Origin: JAKSUT01 sp045616505
Lineage (GTDB): Bacteria > Cyanobacteriota > Vampirovibrionia > Gastranaerophilales > Gastranaerophilaceae
DNA length: 17,394 nucleotides
Assembly: GCA_045616505.1 (NCBI GenBank)
Contig: JAZLGV010000076.1
Span: 1 to 17,394 of the forward strand
Direction of reading: 5' to 3'
Positions 15,025-17,394 of this stretch are shown here, in pieces. Within the stretch, counting starts at the first letter, position 1, and the number at the start of each line of letters is the position of its first letter. Under the pieces are notes generated by a model. The model was not told where the DNA came from. It saw nothing but the letters and a program-made list of their open reading frames with translations, and ran no database searches. The position numbers and the translations under genes were made by a program.

Positions 15025-16713
15025 TTAAATTTCCATAACAATTGAGATAATCATTGGGCGACGATGGGTTTTGTCATATAAAAAACGCCCCAAAGAATCT
15101 CTTATAGTTGTTTTCACAACAGATAATTCATAACCATGCCCGGCACTATTTTCTAAGGCTTTAATAACCGTTATCCTTGCATTATGCATTAAATCTTCTG
15201 ATTCTTTTACAAATACAAATCCACGTGAAACAATATCAGGTCCATTAACAACCCGTCCATTTTCTTTATCAACACTTACTACAACAATTAAAATACCATC
15301 TTGAGATAATTGTTTTCGGTCATGTAAAACAATATTTCCTACATCACCTATACCATCAACCATAACCTTTCCTGCTGCTACTTTACCATTTCGTTTAATA
15401 TAAGTTCTTGTTAATTCAATAACAGATCCATTTTCTCCAATAACAATATTATCTTTAGATAATCCTAAATCATGAGCCAACCTGGCATGTTTAATTAAAT
15501 GCCGAAATTCCCCATGTAAAGGAACAAAAAATTTTGGCCTAACTAAATTATGAATTAATTTTAATTCCTCTTGACTGGCATGCCCTGAAACATGAACGCC
15601 ACTTGAACGTTCATATACAACATTAGCTCCAAGTTTATACAAATTATCAACAGTACGAGAAACAAGTTTTTCATTACCTGGAATTGGTGTAGCAGAAATA
15701 ATAACTGTATCTCCTGGAACAATATTTACTTTTTTATGGTCACCTATACTCATACGCGTTAAAGCACTCATTGGTTCGCCCTGACTTCCAGTTGTAACAA
15801 TAACAATTTGTTTTGCAGTATAATTTTTAACTTCGTTAATATCAATTAAAACGCCCTTAGGTATATTCATATATCCTAACTTAACTGCAATATCAACTAC
15901 ATTTTCCATACTACGTCCAATAACTGCAACTTTTCTTTTATATTTTGCGGCACTATCCATTACTTGCTGAATCCGATGCACATTAGATGAAAAAGTAGCC
16001 ACAATAATTCTACTTTTCGCTAAAGCAAATTCATCATCAAAAGTTTTGCCAACAATTTTTTCACTTGGAGTAAAACCTGTACGCTCAGCATTAGTACTAT
16101 CAGCTAAAAGACATAACACTCCTTGGTCACCAAATTCTGCAAATTTATTAAATTCAGTTACTTGCCCGTCTACTGGCGTATGATCAATTTTGAAATCACC
16201 AGTATGAATAATTCTACCTAATGGTGTATTAATAGATAAAGCAATCGAATCTGGAATACTGTGATTAACACGCATAAATTCCATTGTAAAAACTCCACAA
16301 TGAATTACATCTCCTGGCTTTATGACATGAAATCCATGTGTACTTACACCATTTTCAGCCATACGGCCTTCACAAATACCTAAAGTTAAAGCCGTTCCAT
16401 AAACAGGGACATCAAGTTGTTTTAATACATATGGTAAAGCCCCAATATGGTCTTCATGTCCATGTGTTAAAAAAATAGCTCTAACTTTATCTTTGTTTTC
16501 TAATAAATACGTAATATCAGGAATAACCAAATCAATTCCTAACATTTCATCTTCAGGGAACATTAAACCTGCATCAACAACAATAATATCTTTACCATAA
16601 CAAAATGCAGTCATATTTTTCCCAATTTCACCAAGCCCCCCTAACGGAACTATAAACATTTTGCCAGTATCTTTTTCTTTTTTTTGCTTTTTTGTTGTAT
16701 TAAATAATTTCAA
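15025..16713 (-). CDS. rnj: ribonuclease J
   Basis: RNase J is a metallo-beta-lactamase/beta-CASP nuclease with 5'-to-3' exonuclease and endonuclease activity, central to mRNA turnover and rRNA maturation in Bacillota. The 562-residue protein shows the metal-binding motif THGHEDH (83-89) preceded by the D of VVDAG. It also has HTGDFKIDHTPVDG, the beta-CASP region and SGHASQEELKLI, PLHGEFRHL (metal and RNA contacts), then the C-terminal domain. A short Lys-rich extension precedes the fold (residues 2-17). The start is TTG at 16713, chosen because a strong GGAGGT site lies seven bases upstream; the first in-frame ATG (residue 19) has no such site. It is the first gene of the seven-gene minus-strand operon. 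Whether it is RNase J1 or J2 cannot be decided from one copy. Confidence 0.95.
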   Translation of the reverse strand: MKLFNTTKKQKKEKDTGKMFIVPLGGLGEIGKNMTAFCYGKDIIVVDAGLMFPEDEMLGIDLVIPDITYLLENKDKVRAIFLTHGHEDHIGALPYVLKQLDVPVYGTALTLGICEGRMAENGVSTHGFHVIKPGDVIHCGVFTMEFMRVNHSIPDSIALSINTPLGRIIHTGDFKIDHTPVDGQVTEFNKFAEFGDQGVLCLLADSTNAERTGFTPSEKIVGKTFDDEFALAKSRIIVATFSSNVHRIQQVMDSAAKYKRKVAVIGRSMENVVDIAVKLGYMNIPKGVLIDINEVKNYTAKQIVIVTTGSQGEPMSALTRMSIGDHKKVNIVPGDTVIISATPIPGNEKLVSRTVDNLYKLGANVVYERSSGVHVSGHASQEELKLIHNLVRPKFFVPLHGEFRHLIKHARLAHDLGLSKDNIVIGENGSVIELTRTYIKRNGKVAAGKVMVDGIGDVGNIVLHDRKQLSQDGILIVVVSVDKENGRVVNGPDIVSRGFVFVKESEDLMHNARITVIKALENSAGHGYELSVVKTTIRDSLGRFLYDKTHRRPMIISIVMEI

Positions 16714-16776
16714 AACAGACCTCCAAATATCCTTTCTAAAAATTCAACTTTTTTTAGTTCATGTTTACAATTATAT

Positions 16777-16804
16777 ATTATACATAATTATAATTAAAAT
16801 ACAA
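16777..16804 (-). promoter_or_regulatory. candidate promoter of the rnj-ftsK-rodZ-ygiQ-rimO-pncC operon
   Basis: On the minus strand TTGTAT (16799-16804) and a perfect TATAAT (16777-16782) are 16 bases apart. RNA would start near 16770, giving a leader of about 57 bases that includes the GGAGGT site. The surrounding DNA is almost pure A+T, so alternative -10 matches exist and the assignment is moderate. Confidence 0.45.
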
Positions 16805-16807
16805 ATA

Positions 16808-16836
16808 TTTACAAATTTATTTATTTCGTGTAAAAT
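16808..16836 (+). promoter_or_regulatory. candidate promoter of the EF-hand-like small gene
   Basis: TTTACA (16808-16813) and TAAAAT (16831-16836) are 17 bases apart. RNA would start near 16843, leaving a very short leader that just holds the AAGGAG site (16844-16849). A second candidate with TTTACA at 16764 and TATAAT at 16789 has a poor 19-base spacer. The site is divergent from the rnj promoter within a 143-base gap. Confidence 0.4.
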
Positions 16837-16856
16837 ATTTAAAAAGGAGAAATAAA

Positions 16857-17216
16857 ATGAATTCAAACGTATATTCTGTAAAATTAGCAAGAACATTATA
16901 TGATAATGTATATCGTTGCAGATTATTAAATGAAAATGAACAACCAATTGGGGATTTAAAAATTATCCCTGTCATACCTATCCCAAGAGATCAAGTACCA
17001 GATGACGCTCCTGTAGTACAAGCGTATTTATATGTAATTGTTTGTGATGCTGATATAAACAAAGATAACTTAATAGATTTTGAAGAAAAAACAAGTTTGG
17101 CATTATTAAAAAGATTTGCGACAGAAACCATAAGTTTTCAATATTGTGAGTTTTATTATCCGTCGCCAGCTTTTATTTTTGAACAAAAAGACTCATTAAA
17201 TACACCTTTAAATTAA
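16857..17216 (+). CDS. unknown 119-residue protein with an EF-hand-like loop
   Basis: I do not recognise this protein. The ATG at 16857 has a good AAGGAG site seven bases upstream, which supports a real gene on the strand opposite to the large operon. There is no signal peptide or membrane segment, so it is probably cytoplasmic. Residues 66-77 (DINKDNLIDFEE) match the 12-position EF-hand calcium loop: D1, N3, D5, I8, D9 and E12. A probable helix follows (EEKTSLALLKRFATE), but the preceding segment (VVQAYLYVIVCDA) looks more like a strand than the usual entering helix. Calcium binding is therefore only a suggestion. The N-terminal part (LYDNVYRCRLLNENEQPIGD) may be a small beta fold. The gene is convergent with the Asp23 gene and shares its terminator. 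Confidence 0.75.
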   Translation: MNSNVYSVKLARTLYDNVYRCRLLNENEQPIGDLKIIPVIPIPRDQVPDDAPVVQAYLYVIVCDADINKDNLIDFEEKTSLALLKRFATETISFQYCEFYYPSPAFIFEQKDSLNTPLN

Positions 17217-17253
17217 GAAAAACCCATCTTAAGATGGGTTTTTCTTAATTTAA
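17208..17253. terminator. bidirectional terminator, perfect 46-bp palindrome
   Basis: Bases 17208-17230 are exactly inverted in 17231-17253. The GC core ACCCATC/GATGGGT is flanked by runs of five A and five T, so each strand gives a stem ending in U residues. The stop codon of the plus-strand gene (17214-17216) and that of the minus-strand gene (17250-17252) both lie inside the arms. It serves both convergent genes. Confidence 0.92.
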
Positions 17254-17394
17254 GCATCTTTTATTGTTAAACTACGGACAAAAATATTTACATTTTTTAC
17301 TTGCATACCAGTAGCCCGTTCAATTTTTTCTTTAATTTTATTTTGTGACTGTTTCACAACTTTAAAAATTTCTATTCCATAAAACAAAATTATT
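17250..17394 (-). CDS. Asp23/Gls24 family protein, C-terminal part, 5' end outside window
   Basis: The minus-strand frame is open from the right window edge to TAA at 17250-17252 and encodes the last 48 residues of a protein. The pattern ILFYGIEIFKVVKQSQNKIK, then EKIERATGMQVKNVNIFVRSL, matches the end of Asp23/Gls24 (YqhY/DUF322) proteins: a strand, a helix with a V-x-x-x-Q-x-K-I-K-E-x-I-E pattern, then V-x-x-V-N-I-x-V. These small cytoplasmic proteins occur in Bacillota and are linked to envelope stress or lipid metabolism. Only the C-terminus is visible, so the subgroup cannot be named. Confidence 0.8.
   Translation of the reverse strand, partial: IILFYGIEIFKVVKQSQNKIKEKIERATGMQVKNVNIFVRSLTIKDA

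Noticed and set aside
16661..16855. Plus-strand open frame of 64 codons
   Set aside because: It overlaps the rnj start and the AT-rich promoter region; the Phe/Ile/Tyr-rich product reflects base composition and there is no ribosome binding site.
1..17394. CRISPR arrays, tRNA or rRNA genes
   Set aside because: I saw no regularly spaced repeats, cloverleaf-like segments or rRNA sequence; gaps between genes are too short for most of these.

Overview
This is an AT-rich bacterial chromosome segment, most likely from an anaerobic member of the Bacillota (clostridial or Negativicutes type). That reading rests on gene content and order: RNase J, an FtsK/SpoIIIE translocase, a RodZ-like protein, RimO, an HflX-YnbB pair and an Asp23/Gls24 protein together. 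It is an inference from family knowledge, not a species call.

The left end (1 to about 2970) is accessory. It holds the 3' end of an IS3-family (IS150-like) insertion sequence, a complete tyrosine recombinase, and a COG1373-type AAA ATPase with a DUF4143 tail. The recombinase gene carries a consensus promoter and a 12-bp inverted repeat inside its own 5' coding region. The ATPase start is preceded by a long imperfect palindrome that would hide its ribosome binding site in read-through RNA, but not in RNA made from a promoter inside the palindrome.

From 3047 to 6109 (minus strand) lies the conserved hflX-ynbB pair, a ribosome-associated GTPase and a PLP-dependent lyase-family protein. This HflX has an extra N-terminal domain of about 185 residues with a complete JAMM-type metalloprotease signature. 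A monocistronic gene for a small exported protein (6243-6680) has its own promoter and terminator.

From 6759 to 16713 runs a compact minus-strand operon read in the order rnj, ftsK, rodZ, ygiQ, a solute-binding-like protein, rimO, pncC. Gaps in the first half are 5 to 15 bases, and the last three junctions are ATGA stop/start overlaps. The operon joins RNA decay (RNase J), chromosome segregation (FtsK), cell shape (RodZ), two radical-SAM proteins (YgiQ, and RimO acting on ribosomal protein S12) and NMN deamidation (PncC). The solute-binding protein has no transporter partners here.

At the right end an AT-rich divergent promoter region separates rnj from a plus-strand gene for a 119-residue unknown protein with an EF-hand-like loop. 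That gene converges on a truncated Asp23/Gls24 gene. A perfect 46-bp palindrome carries both stop codons and serves as a shared bidirectional terminator. No rRNA, tRNA or CRISPR array was seen.
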